This document shows, in pieces, positions 5,807 to 13,255 of a stretch of 14,512 nt of DNA; within the stretch, counting starts at the first letter, position 1, and every line of letters starts with the position of its first letter. The notes beneath the pieces are model-generated. The model searched no databases and was not told the DNA's origin. It saw nothing but the letters and a program-made list of their open reading frames with translations. The stretch comes from Holosporales bacterium (GTDB lineage: Bacteria; Pseudomonadota; Alphaproteobacteria; RUG11792): assembly GCA_031257415.1 (NCBI GenBank), contig JAIROR010000031.1, forward strand, positions 1 to 14,512, read 5' to 3'. The position numbers were made by a program, and so were the translations under genes.

Positions 5807-8626
5807 TTATTCGTCCTTTTCTAGCATTTCTTTGATTACCGAGACGGAGGTGACTTTTTCTCCCTCGTCAACTCTGAGTATTATGACTCCTTGTGCTGCT
5901 CTTCGTGTAATTCTTATATCGCTGACGGAGCACCTCATGATGCGTCCATTATCTGTGATCAGCATAATATGATCGTTATATTTAACTGGGAACGAAGCCA
6001 CGACCATTCCATTTTTGCCTGTTATCGAGATATTGGTGAATCCTTTTGTGCCTCTGCTAGTAGGTCTGTATTCGTAGAATGAGGACGCTTTTCCAAATCC
6101 TTTCTCAGTTATCGTGAGTATAAGTTTCTCATCGATAGCGAGTTTCGTGAGTTTGTCTGTGACAATTGTATTGGCGGCGGTAGCCTTAAGGGCGGCTTTC
6201 CTGAGATTTTCTGCATTCTTGAGGTATATTTCCCTTTCATTGAGACTATCCAATTCCCAACTATCAAGAACTACCATAGACATCACCTCATCGTCATCCT
6301 CAAGTTTAATACCTCGAACTCCATTTGAATCTCTGCCACTAAAAACTCTTATGTCGGTTGCTCTAAATCTATTGCATATGCCTTTTTTCGTTGCTATAAA
6401 GATATCGTCATTGTCAGAGCACAGTGCGACATTTATAAGTTTTTCTCCTTTATCCAGGCCAATTGCTTTTTTGCCATTGTTTGCTATATTAGAGAAATTT
6501 TCAAATTTATTACGTCGTACGTTACCAAAAGAAGTTGCAAAAATAAGAGTTCTATTCCTATCTTCAGCTTGCTTAACTACAAGAATAGTTGATATATTTT
6601 CATTTTCTGATAGGGGGAGCATATTGATGAGCGCCCTTCCTTTAGAAGTTGGACTCGCGAGCGGCAATCTGTGGACCTTCATTCGATAAACTTTGCCAAC
6701 TGAAGAAAAGAACATAATATCGTCATGAGTATTTGCTACCTCAACTATATCAACGCAGTCCTCCTCTTTAGTACTCATTCCGCTTCTGCCTTTCCCTCCC
6801 CTTTTTTGGGATCTATACGATGAGAGAGGAACTCTTTTGATATATCCCTCGACTGTAACCGTAACAACCATATCTTCTTTTTGGATGAGATCCTCAATAT
6901 CGACGTCAATATCTTCGTCTGAGCTCTGTATTTCGGTCAGTCTATCTGTTCCAAACTTATTTTTTACTTCAATAAGCTCGTCCTTAATAATTGCCGTTAT
7001 CCTTGCTCTGGAATTCAGGGTAGCCAAGAGGTTATTAATCAGATCAACGGTCTCTTCAAGGTCTCTCTGAATCTTGCTTCTTTCAAGCCCCGTCAGCCTA
7101 TGCAGGCGCAAATCTAGAATTGCATCGGCTTGAGCTTCAGATAGCTTGTATGTATCATCTTCAAGGAAAGAAACTCCATCCACGAGTTCTATTAGGGGAG
7201 CAATATCTGGAACCTTAAAAGACCGCTCTACAAGAGCAATTCTTGCATCCTGTTTATCTGCAGCACTCCTGATAATATTTATGACTTCATCTATATTAGC
7301 AATTGATACAGCAAACCCAAGCAGAGTGTGGGCCCTTTCTCTTGCCCTCTTTAAATTGAACTTGCTTCTTCTAACAACAATCTCTTCTCTGAAGTTTAGG
7401 AAGTGATGAAGCATTTCCTTGAGAGAAAGCCTGAGGGGTTTGTTATTAACAATTGCGAGCATGTTATAGCTGAACGATGATTGAAAAGCAGTAAATTTGA
7501 AAATCTTGTTCAAAATTACTTCTGAATTAGCATCTCTTTTTACCTCTATTACGACCCTTACTCCGTCTTTGTTCGATTCATCTCTTATATCGCTTATTCC
7601 TTCTATCGTTTTATCTTTCACCAACTCTGCTATTCGTTCCACAACTTTTGCTTTATTAATTTGATATGGAATTTCCGAAATTATGATTGTTCCATTACTT
7701 AAAATTTCTGCTCTGGCACGAATTATTATCGAACCCCGGCCAGTTTCGAAGGCAGACCTAATTCCGTTTGTTCCCATAACAATTGCTCCAGTCGGGAAAT
7801 CAGGCCCTTTTATAATTTCCATGAGCTCGTGAACCTGTATATTAGGATCGTCTACCATTGCTATACAGGCATCTATAACTTCTCCGAGGTTATGGGGGGG
7901 GATGTTTGTTGCCATTCCAACAGCTATTCCATTCGTTCCGTTTACAAGAAGATTCGGAAAACCGGCTGGAAGAACTGTTGGCTCTTCGAGGGAACCATCG
8001 TAATTCGGCGTGAAATCCACGGTATCATTTTCGATATCAGCAACAAGTTCGTGGGCAGCAATGCTCATTCGAGCTTCTGTGTATCTATCCGCTGCCGCCA
8101 TGTCTCCGTCCATCGAACCAAAGTTTCCATGACCATCAATTAAAGGAACTCTCAGGCTGAAATCTTGAGCCATACGAACCATCGTCTCGTATACAGCCGT
8201 GTTCCCGTGCGGATGGTATTTTCCCATTACTTCACCGACGACACGAGCCGACTTTCTATGTGGTCTGTTGTGGTGGTTATTCGTTTCATTCATTGCGTAT
8301 ATTATTCGGCGGTGAACTGGCTTCAATCCGTCGCGAACATCCGGCAAAGCCCTCGATATAATAACGCTCATTGCATAGTCGAGATATGACTTCTGCATCT
8401 CCTCTTCTATCGGAACAACCACTATGCCGTCACCATCACCACTCCTATTCCCAGTCTCTTTTCCCTTCTTTCGGAGCGCCTTTCCTCTTTCCTCCTCCCT
8501 GCTTTCTTTTTCCTGATCTGCCATAACCTTCCGCTTCTTGGCGCGCACACTTGACTCCAGAGCCATTATACTGCCGCCTTGCTGGGGTGGCAAGGTGATT
8601 CCGGCAGATGACAAGATCGCGTTCAC
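5807..8626 (-). CDS. gyrA: DNA gyrase subunit A
   Basis: The subunit of gyrase that cleaves and rejoins DNA; with GyrB it introduces negative supercoils using ATP. The motif YLDYAMSVI starts at residue 81, GLKPVHRR at 100, and the catalytic Tyr is residue 182 in RYTEAR. The C-terminal beta-pinwheel begins near 560 and holds the GyrA box as QKRGGKG near 606-612, which distinguishes it from ParC. At 939 residues it exceeds the E. coli protein (875). The excess comes from a 65-residue, highly charged N-terminal extension and an insert near 810-840 that I associate with alphaproteobacterial GyrA. The GTG at 8626 has AGGG seven bases upstream. ATGs at 8566 and 8524, the latter with GGAAGG close by, are alternatives that would shorten the extension. 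The drug-binding loop reads [10 protein letters not shown]: Asn replaces the usual Asp, with Thr and Glu at the E. coli 83 and 87 positions. A 17-codon leader ORF precedes it. Confidence 0.97.
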   Translation of the reverse strand: MNAILSSAGITLPPQQGGSIMALESSVRAKKRKVMADQEKESREEERGKALRKKGKETGNRSGDGDGIVVVPIEEEMQKSYLDYAMSVIISRALPDVRDGLKPVHRRIIYAMNETNNHHNRPHRKSARVVGEVMGKYHPHGNTAVYETMVRMAQDFSLRVPLIDGHGNFGSMDGDMAAADRYTEARMSIAAHELVADIENDTVDFTPNYDGSLEEPTVLPAGFPNLLVNGTNGIAVGMATNIPPHNLGEVIDACIAMVDDPNIQVHELMEIIKGPDFPTGAIVMGTNGIRSAFETGRGSIIIRARAEILSNGTIIISEIPYQINKAKVVERIAELVKDKTIEGISDIRDESNKDGVRVVIEVKRDANSEVILNKIFKFTAFQSSFSYNMLAIVNNKPLRLSLKEMLHHFLNFREEIVVRRSKFNLKRARERAHTLLGFAVSIANIDEVINIIRSAADKQDARIALVERSFKVPDIAPLIELVDGVSFLEDDTYKLSEAQADAILDLRLHRLTGLERSKIQRDLEETVDLINNLLATLNSRARITAIIKDELIEVKNKFGTDRLTEIQSSDEDIDVDIEDLIQKEDMVVTVTVEGYIKRVPLSSYRSQKRGGKGRSGMSTKEEDCVDIVEVANTHDDIMFFSSVGKVYRMKVHRLPLASPTSKGRALINMLPLSENENISTILVVKQAEDRNRTLIFATSFGNVRRNKFENFSNIANNGKKAIGLDKGEKLINVALCSDNDDIFIATKKGICNRFRATDIRVFSGRDSNGVRGIKLEDDDEVMSMVVLDSWELDSLNEREIYLKNAENLRKAALKATAANTIVTDKLTKLAIDEKLILTITEKGFGKASSFYEYRPTSRGTKGFTNISITGKNGMVVASFPVKYNDHIMLITDNGRIMRCSVSDIRITRRAAQGVIILRVDEGEKVTSVSVIKEMLEKDE

Positions 8627-8653
8627 AATGCAACCCTATTTTTTTCTCTTGCG

Positions 8654-8707
8654 CTATGCTTCAAGTAGAGGAGTATAATCTCGAAGGTATAAATTAAATA
8701 TCTGCAT
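8654..8707 (-). CDS. 17-residue leader ORF upstream of gyrA
   Basis: On the minus strand the sequence AAAGGAGATTTT precedes an ATG at 8707 that opens a 17-codon frame, MQIFNLYLRDYTPLLEA, ending in TAG at 8656-8654. The stop is 27 nt before the gyrA GTG. This is the best ribosome binding site in the region, clearly better than that of gyrA. The promoter at 8730-8759 puts the transcript start about 15 nt before the ATG. It could act as a translational leader or be the vestige of a gene. There is no run of a single amino acid typical of attenuators. Confidence 0.45.
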   Translation of the reverse strand: MQIFNLYLRDYTPLLEA

Positions 8708-8729
8708 AAAATCTCCTTTAATAAAAGCA

Positions 8730-8759
8730 ATAATAACACTTATTCTAGGGATTTTTCAA
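8730..8759 (-). promoter_or_regulatory. gyrA promoter
   Basis: On the minus strand TTGAAA (8759-8754) and TATTAT (8735-8730) are 18 bp apart, each one base from consensus. The transcript would start near 8723 and first meet the leader ORF at 8707. Confidence 0.6.
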
Positions 8760-8777
8760 TATTTTGGCTTTACGTCT

Positions 8778-8977
8778 GTTTGGCATTTAGAGCAAAACCA
8801 ATCGAAGACGGCACTATAAAACTTTAAAAGCATTCGTTTTTAAAGTGGGTATTTAGAATGAAATCGACCGGAGACGACACTATAAAACTTTAAAAGCATT
8901 CGCTTTTAAAGTGGGTATTTGGAATGAAATCAGCCAGGGGCGGCCCTTAGACTGATTTCATGAGATTATCTTTTTTT
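8778..8977. repeat. 66-bp hairpin repeat block 1
   Basis: Two 66-bp units start at 8821 and 8887, preceded by a decayed copy of the unit's second half (8782-8820). Each begins with an 11-bp inverted repeat, ACTTTAAAAGC and GCTTTTAAAGT around a 4-base loop ATTC; the first copy keeps pairing through one G-T wobble. The block ends in a second hairpin, GAAATCAG (8926-8933) with CTGATTTC (8952-8959), inner AGGG/CCCT and loop GCGG, followed after 11 nt by seven T. No coding frame is evident. Confidence 0.9.
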
Positions 8978-9024
8978 CTTCTTTAGATCCTTTCTGAAAA
9001 AACCCTCCATCCTTCCTTCCAACG

Positions 9025-9039
9025 TTAACGATTCCTTAA
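9025..9039. promoter_or_regulatory. CtrA box 1 (TTAA-N7-TTAA)
   Basis: TTAA at 9025-9028 and 9036-9039 with a 7-base spacer CGATTCC, extended by C on the right, matches the established CtrA consensus exactly. It lies in the unique DNA between the two 66-bp repeat blocks. Confidence 0.6.
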
Positions 9040-9083
9040 CCTTTGTATGAGATACTAATAGTACGTTGGGTGGCGTTCAAGAA

Positions 9084-9239
9084 ACTTTAAAAGCATTCGC
9101 TTTTAAAGTGGATATTTGGAATGAAATCGACCGGAGACGACACTATAAAACTTTAAAAGCATTCGCTTTTAAAGTGGATATTTGGAATGAAATCGACCGG
9201 AGACGGCTCCTGGGTCGATTTCATGAGATTATCTTTTTT
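9084..9239. repeat. 66-bp hairpin repeat block 2
   Basis: Units start at 9084 and 9150, each with the same perfect 11-bp hairpin as block 1. The terminal hairpin is GAAATCGACC (9189-9198) with GGTCGATTTC (9213-9222), plus inner GGAG/CTCC around ACGG: about 14 bp with a 2-base bulge. It is followed by a T run at 9234-9239. Compared with block 1 the outer stem has changed on both arms and still pairs, which is the signature of a conserved structure. The spacing of equivalent points in the two blocks is 263 bp. Confidence 0.9.
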
Positions 9240-9273
9240 GTTCTTTAGATTGCTTCTGAAAACTTCAATCACA

Positions 9274-9300
9274 AAGATTGTTTGTTTTTTACAATCTTTC
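9274..9300. other. Hairpin AAAGATTGT/ACAATCTTT
   Basis: A perfect 9-bp inverted repeat (9274-9282 with 9292-9300) encloses a T-rich loop. A further 9-bp pair, TGTATTCTT (9346-9354) with AAGAATACA (9379-9387), follows. Neither is followed by a T run, so they are not simple terminators. The rest of 9240-9400 shows no gene. Confidence 0.5.
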
Positions 9301-9410
9301 GAAAATTTCCACTAGTAGAAAGGCTACTGAAGACTTGGTGTTTAGTGTATTCTTCTTTATCTTTACGAGCAAATACATAAGAATACATGATAAAGTTCCT
9401 TTAAAAAAAG

Positions 9411-9425
9411 TTAAAAAATAGTTAA
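9411..9425. promoter_or_regulatory. CtrA box 2 (TTAA-N7-TTAA)
   Basis: TTAA at 9411-9414 and 9422-9425, spacer AAAATAG. It is flanked by a further TTAA at 9401 (6-base spacing) and a TAAA at 9433 (7-base spacing), so four half-sites follow at 10-11 bp, about one helical turn each. Confidence 0.6.
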
Positions 9426-9439
9426 AATTCAGTAAAACA

Positions 9440-9515
9440 GCCCCCGCACTCTTATAGGCCATTGGGCGGGGGCCCTATTAAACAAACAGCCCCCGCCCCG
9501 TTTTGGGCTTAGGGG
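9440..9515. repeat. Two GC-rich hairpins with shared start
   Basis: Both begin with AAACAGCCCCCGC (about 9435 and 9484). The first is GCCCCCGC (9440-9447) with GCGGGGGC (9466-9473). The second is less regular, CCCC and CCC pairing with GGG and GGGG (9490-9515). Read on the minus strand each ends in TGTTTT or TGTTTGTTT, so they could be leftward terminators. They stand out as GC islands in AT-rich DNA. Confidence 0.6.
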
Positions 9516-9545
9516 ATTGTTAGTATAGATTCTAACAAAGAAAAG

Positions 9546-9560
9546 TTAAAAAAAGGTTAA
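9546..9560. promoter_or_regulatory. CtrA box 3 (TTAA-N7-TTAA)
   Basis: TTAA at 9546-9549 and 9557-9560 with seven bases AAAAAGG between, and C after the second half-site, as in the extended consensus. A TTAA at 9596 has only TATA at the matching distance. Confidence 0.6.
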
Positions 9561-9626
9561 CACGCGGTCGTTTTTCCCAATTATTTTTGCGGCAGTTAAA
9601 TTTTTCTATATGAAATAGGTGGTTTG

Positions 9627-9641
9627 TTAATAGATTGTTAA
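9627..9641. promoter_or_regulatory. CtrA box 4 (TTAA-N7-TTAA)
   Basis: TTAA at 9627-9630 and 9638-9641 with spacer TAGATTG. It overlaps the TTG that would be the first codon of the open frame at 9635, which argues for a later start of that gene if it is real. Confidence 0.6.
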
Positions 9642-9886
9642 GGAAGCGGGCAAAAACCAAGGGAAAGCAACAATTCTCTGAAAGTGATCCAGGTGCCGCT
9701 CCGGTTGTTCCATTCCATTCTCATGGGATAAACATGGGACAAAAATTTTTCTTGCATAAAAATAAAAAAGCATACTACAATATTATTGACACCTGTTCCT
9801 GCGAGCTCTCTTTTCCTGGAAAGTCCGCTGGGTTAACCAGGAGGGAATTGGTGTATGCTTGCGGAATTGCAAGAAAGGTCTTGTGA
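9635..9886 (+). CDS. Small hypothetical protein, uncertain
   Basis: An open frame of up to 83 codons starts with TTG at 9635. That start has no ribosome binding site and sits inside a CtrA box. The ATG at 9734, with GGGA five bases before it, would give a 50-residue protein (MGQKFFLH to ARKVL). It is basic and has three Cys, two of them in DTCSCEL. The frame ends four bases before an intrinsic terminator (9890-9920), which favours a real transcript ending there. Nearby CtrA boxes could control it. I do not recognise a family. It may be a short real gene, a remnant, or the chance open frame of a non-coding RNA. Confidence 0.3.
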   Translation: MLRKRAKTKGKQQFSESDPGAAPVVPFHSHGINMGQKFFLHKNKKAYYNIIDTCSCELSFPGKSAGLTRRELVYACGIARKVL

Positions 9887-9889
9887 AAT

Positions 9890-9920
9890 CGATCCAAAAA
9901 GCGGCGCTTGGGTCGTTTTT
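9890..9920 (+). terminator. Rho-independent terminator after small ORF
   Basis: CGATCCAA (9890-9897) pairs with TTGGGTCG (9908-9915), eight pairs including one wobble, followed at once by five T. The surrounding GAAATCGA and the GCGG in the loop recall the end hairpins of the 66-bp repeat blocks, so it may be a relative of them. Confidence 0.6.
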
Positions 9921-10043
9921 ATTCTCTATGCTAATTTAGGAATCGCAGGTTTTAGGAATTTCTGATTCGTCCCAAAACTCATAGACTTGCACAGAAGTTG
10001 CATTAACTAGGAATAATATCCTTTTCGTGATACAATAAAAGAT

Positions 10044-10949
10044 ATGGGCGTTGATTTATTGCGAAGGATGAAAAAATCGGGGCTAATCGCTGCCTTCTAT
10101 TCTATAATATGCTTATCCTGCGCTGGCTGCTCTACTAGAGAGTGGCAAAGCGGTGCCGAGACTGCAGGGCAGCAACGTGGCAATGGAGATGCCGAGACCG
10201 CAGGGCAGCAACGTGGCAATGGAGATGCCAAGACCGCAGGGCGGCAACGTGGCAATGGAGGTGCCGAGTCCGCGGGGCAACAGCATGGCAAGGATCTAGA
10301 AGGGGATGACGATGACGAATTTATGTTTGGAGATACGAACGTTGCGCAGGATCCCTTAGAACCGATGAACAGGGCCGTTTTCTCCTTTAATTCGGCATTC
10401 GACAAGGTGATATTTGCGCCACTCGCAAAGACTTATAGAAGAGTTCTTCCACAACGCGTTCAAGACGCTGCTAGAAACGTCGTGAGCACCTTCTTCGCCC
10501 CAATAAGGCTCCTCAATTTCACACTGCAGGGGGAGGGGAAGCAAGCCGCGAAAACTGTGTTTCGATTTGCCTATAACATACTATTCGGCTTCTTTGGAAT
10601 GTTCGATGCCGCAAAGGAAATAGGTATTACCACTCCAAACACTGGATTTGCGGATACATTTAAAAAATGGGGAATGCCGCCTGGACCGTATTTTGTTCTC
10701 CCAGTTCTTGGGCCATCAAGTATGAGAGGCAGTTTCGGCAAGATCTTCGATTTTCCATTAACCTCTCTGAGCGATAGTTTTGTGCCAAGCAAAAAACAAG
10801 CAACAAAGACAAGTGTCCGATACTTGATGACTGCAGAAGATCTTCTGATCGCAAGAGTGGATATGCTTGATATTTTTGACGATATAGAAAAAATGTCGAC
10901 GGACAAGTATACAGCAACGCGCTCTGCGGTCATGGCAATGGAAAAGTAA
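10044..10949 (+). CDS. mlaA: Outer-membrane lipid asymmetry lipoprotein MlaA (VacJ)
   Basis: MlaA sits in the outer membrane and removes misplaced phospholipids from the outer leaflet, passing them to periplasmic MlaC and the MlaFEDB importer. The MlaA domain starts at QDPLEPMNRAVFSFN (about residue 105). It continues through the conserved FAPIRLLNF and FRFAYN segments, TPNTGFADTFKKWGMPPGPYFVLPVLGPS and a VRYLMTAEDLL end. The N terminus is lipoprotein-like (positive start, hydrophobic core, LSCAGC), but Cys at the -3 position makes an unusual lipobox. Residues about 38-85 are four 12-residue repeats (AETAGQQRGNGD) that lengthen the linker, giving 301 residues against about 250 in E. coli. The ATG at 10044 has little ribosome binding site; the ATG at 10068 is an alternative. 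A TACAAT -10 at 10031 would give a very short leader. It is the first gene to the right of the divergent intergenic region. Confidence 0.92.
   Translation: MGVDLLRRMKKSGLIAAFYSIICLSCAGCSTREWQSGAETAGQQRGNGDAETAGQQRGNGDAKTAGRQRGNGGAESAGQQHGKDLEGDDDDEFMFGDTNVAQDPLEPMNRAVFSFNSAFDKVIFAPLAKTYRRVLPQRVQDAARNVVSTFFAPIRLLNFTLQGEGKQAAKTVFRFAYNILFGFFGMFDAAKEIGITTPNTGFADTFKKWGMPPGPYFVLPVLGPSSMRGSFGKIFDFPLTSLSDSFVPSKKQATKTSVRYLMTAEDLLIARVDMLDIFDDIEKMSTDKYTATRSAVMAMEK
10155..10298 (+). repeat. 36-bp coding tandem repeat in mlaA, 4 units
   Basis: Units begin at 10155, 10191, 10227 and 10263, each 36 bp or 12 codons. The first two are nearly identical and the third and fourth have diverged (AKTAGRQRGNGG, AESAGQQHGKDL). 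The repeat lies between the lipidated Cys and the folded domain. Copy-number change would alter linker length without breaking the frame. Confidence 0.95.
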
Positions 10950-11058
10950 TCTACGCAACTCAGAAATCATAGAAAGAAATGTTGCCAGACAGGTACATGC
11001 CAAACCAACAAATATACGCCTAATCAACGAAAGATTGTGGATCTTCCGTGCAAACTCC

Positions 11059-11087
11059 TTGCGAATTACCCTTATAGAAGGTATACT
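11059..11087 (+). promoter_or_regulatory. Promoter of the capD-like/rodA operon
   Basis: TTGCGA (11059-11064), 17 bp, TATACT (11082-11087). The transcript would start near 11094, which rules out the GTG at 11093 as a start and supports the ATG at 11123. Confidence 0.7.
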
Positions 11088-11122
11088 TTACAGTGATTTG
11101 CATGAATATTAAGGAAGGGTGT

Positions 11123-12073
11123 ATGAGTTTAGAAAAAGCTTTTTCGCAGATTGGCAAATCCTTGGACAATTTTTTTCAAATGTGTTCCGCTTTGCCGAGG
11201 AGGCTGCTCAAGAGAAGAGAGAAACAGGATGATCCCAGCCAGGATCAGTTGCCTATTTCTGCTCCGTATCCGATTCTGATTTTTGATAGCCTTATTTCAT
11301 TTTTCTCTATTTTTATTTCGATTCACTTGAGAATTGGAATGGATTTTCTTGATTATTCCCCTCGGTATATAATAGAGAATATGCTTGTTTTTGGCCTGGT
11401 TAGCACAAGTGTTTCACTATGGCTGCAAACATATCAATCGTTTTGGAAATATACATCTGTCGAAGACGCTGTGCCAATATTCCTTTCGGTCATTATTTCG
11501 AATAGTATCTTTTTTCCGCTTATGCTTCTTATGAACAAAGAGGATTTCTTTCCTTATTCAGTTCTGGTTATTAATGTCTTCGTGTTGTTTCTGATGCTCA
11601 TAGTGCCGCGTGTTACAGTGAGGATTCTATACAACAACAGAATGAATAAAATAAAGAGCATGGAGATTGCGCAAAGGGAAGAAGAAAGATTGGCGGATAC
11701 TACGCAGGTCATTCTCGTTGGTTCTCCGGCCGCCGTAGATATGTTTTTGAGGGATGTCATTTCAAACGACGACGTTCCATTTAATTTTGATCCAGTTGCG
11801 ATTCTTTCGATCAGTAGTTCTGACGTTGGGAGATCGATCAAAGGTGTTCCGATTATTGGCAGCGTAAAGCAATTGGGGCTCGCCCTTAAGGAACTCTCAA
11901 GGGGGAATATCAATCCTAAGCAGATCGTGGTAACGGAGCGAAACATACACGAGGACGTGAAGAATTTTTTGGTATCGTATGTGCAGGAGCATGGATTGCT
12001 TCTCATGCACGTTTTTTACCAATACTCGTTCAATCAGGTTGTTCGGTCACAGACGGGGACAGACAATAAATAG
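11123..12073 (+). CDS. CapD-type membrane and CoA-binding-like protein, no catalytic domain
   Basis: A 316-residue protein. The ATG at 11123 has AAGGAAGG four bases before it. Four hydrophobic segments (roughly residues 35-160) with the YQSFWKYTSVEDA motif between them match the membrane domain of CapD/WbpM/FlaA1-type nucleotide-sugar epimerase/dehydratases. A CoA_binding_3-like region follows (about 190-275, VILVGSPAAV through IKGVPIIGSVKQL to INPKQIVVTE). Its glycine-rich loop is degenerate, GSPAAV instead of GAGxAG. The protein then stops cleanly where the short-chain dehydrogenase catalytic domain would begin. That domain is not found downstream, because rodA begins four bases later. Full-length relatives make sugars for surface polysaccharide. 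This form cannot do that reaction alone, so it may be a regulator, a partner of a separate enzyme, or a decaying gene. The intact promoter, ribosome binding site and frame favour use. Confidence 0.7.
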   Translation: MSLEKAFSQIGKSLDNFFQMCSALPRRLLKRREKQDDPSQDQLPISAPYPILIFDSLISFFSIFISIHLRIGMDFLDYSPRYIIENMLVFGLVSTSVSLWLQTYQSFWKYTSVEDAVPIFLSVIISNSIFFPLMLLMNKEDFFPYSVLVINVFVLFLMLIVPRVTVRILYNNRMNKIKSMEIAQREEERLADTTQVILVGSPAAVDMFLRDVISNDDVPFNFDPVAILSISSSDVGRSIKGVPIIGSVKQLGLALKELSRGNINPKQIVVTERNIHEDVKNFLVSYVQEHGLLLMHVFYQYSFNQVVRSQTGTDNK

Positions 12074-12077
12074 TTCC

Positions 12078-13181
12078 GTGAATAGGTATTACTCTAAAGC
12101 AAAGAAGATTCCGAAGATACCTTTGCTTATAATAACACTGATTTCTACTTATGGAATTGTCGTGTTGTATTCAATTAACTCTGGAAATTTTCATCCATGG
12201 GGATACAACCAACTGATACGCTTTGCCTGCGGACTTTGCTTGCTTCTTGTAACAGCGGCTATTCCGGTGTCATTCTGGAAAAAATACTCATATTGGCTGT
12301 ATCTCATTGGTCTTTTTCTGTTGTTCTGTGTCTTGATGGTCGGCGAAAGGAGAATGGGAGCCCAGAGATGGCTGAATCTACGAATCTTCAGCTTTCAACC
12401 GTCTGAAATTATGAGGGTTTTTATAATACTTGTTTTGGCGCGGTATTTTTCCAACAAAACAACTCTGGAAATTAGATATACATTCAACGTCATCGCCCCC
12501 CTCTTCTTACTATTCATACCAATTTTGTTTGTTCTTTGGCAGCCTGATCTTGGAACAGCTATGCTTTTTGTTTTCGTCGGAGTGGTTATATTTTTTGTGT
12601 GCGGAGTGCAAACATGGAAGTTTGCAATAGTTATCGTTTCATTCCTTGTTTCAATGCCGATAGTGTGGAGCTTTCTGCACGATTACCAAAAAAACAGAAT
12701 ATTGATGTTTTTCTCTCCAGAGAAGGACCCGAGCGGCGCCGGCTATCACATAATACAATCGCAGATAGCCCTCGGCTCAGGAGGGTTTTGGGGAAAAGGA
12801 CTGATGCATGGCTCCCAGTGCCAATTAAATTTCCTTCCTGAAAAACAAACTGATTTTGTTTTTTCAGCCCTCGGAGAGGAACTCGGATTCGTTGGTGGAA
12901 GCGCTCTCATTATTCTGTATGCGATACTCATAATATATAATCTATCAATTGCCATGGATCAAAAAGACAAATTCGCAAGAATTCTTGTTTTCGGATTAAA
13001 TTCAATGCTTTCGTTTTATGTTTTTATAAATATAGCAATGGTCTGCGGATTGGCTCCAGTTGTTGGCATCCCTCTCCCATTCTTTTCATACGGCGGAAGC
13101 TCTCTGTTGATGCTTATGTTCTCGCAGGGACTTATATTCTCATGCGCAATAGAACAAATGAAACAATCGAAGTTTCCCTGA
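12078..13181 (+). CDS. rodA: Rod-shape peptidoglycan polymerase RodA (SEDS)
   Basis: RodA is the SEDS glycosyltransferase that polymerises lipid II into peptidoglycan during side-wall elongation, with PBP2, MreBCD and RodZ. About ten membrane segments are present. Family motifs are GAQRW (residue 94 on), FQPSE (106 on), QPDLGTA (155 on), HDYQ and GAGYHIIQS, GKGLMHGSQ, the catalytic-loop LPEKQTDF with Asp about 259, and VVGIPLPFFSYGGSS near the end. From the GTG at 12078 the protein has 367 residues, close to E. coli (370). The open frame extends back to 11979, but that part overlaps the upstream gene and is not RodA-like. The GTG follows the upstream stop by four bases and has a weak binding site, so translational coupling is likely. 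PBP2 (mrdA), its usual neighbour, is not in the window. Confidence 0.95.
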   Translation: MNRYYSKAKKIPKIPLLIITLISTYGIVVLYSINSGNFHPWGYNQLIRFACGLCLLLVTAAIPVSFWKKYSYWLYLIGLFLLFCVLMVGERRMGAQRWLNLRIFSFQPSEIMRVFIILVLARYFSNKTTLEIRYTFNVIAPLFLLFIPILFVLWQPDLGTAMLFVFVGVVIFFVCGVQTWKFAIVIVSFLVSMPIVWSFLHDYQKNRILMFFSPEKDPSGAGYHIIQSQIALGSGGFWGKGLMHGSQCQLNFLPEKQTDFVFSALGEELGFVGGSALIILYAILIIYNLSIAMDQKDKFARILVFGLNSMLSFYVFINIAMVCGLAPVVGIPLPFFSYGGSSLLMLMFSQGLIFSCAIEQMKQSKFP

Positions 13182-13255
13182 GCAACATTTATACCAAACC
13201 ATCAGCTTCCTGCTTCCATTAATAACCATCCTGCTTATGTTATGTTCGCAGAATG

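Noticed and set aside
8521..8540. Nuclear-localisation-like KKRKV in the GyrA N-terminal extension
   Set aside because: It resembles the SV40 signal, but the whole extension is basic and low in complexity, and it may not even be translated if the ATG at 8524 is the start. Chance is the simpler reading.
9820..9850. RNase P RNA-like GGAAAGTCC
   Set aside because: Only this nonamer matches the conserved core. The partner motifs of RNase P RNA are not present.
9855..9965. 36-codon ORF (MLAELQERS onward) with AGGAGG upstream
   Set aside because: The spacing of about ten bases is long, the frame overlaps the other small ORF, and a good intrinsic terminator (9890-9920) lies inside it.
11979..12077. 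33-codon N-terminal extension of RodA
   Set aside because: It overlaps the upstream gene in another frame, is Cys- and Arg-rich, and is unlike any RodA N terminus. The GTG at 12078 gives the usual length.
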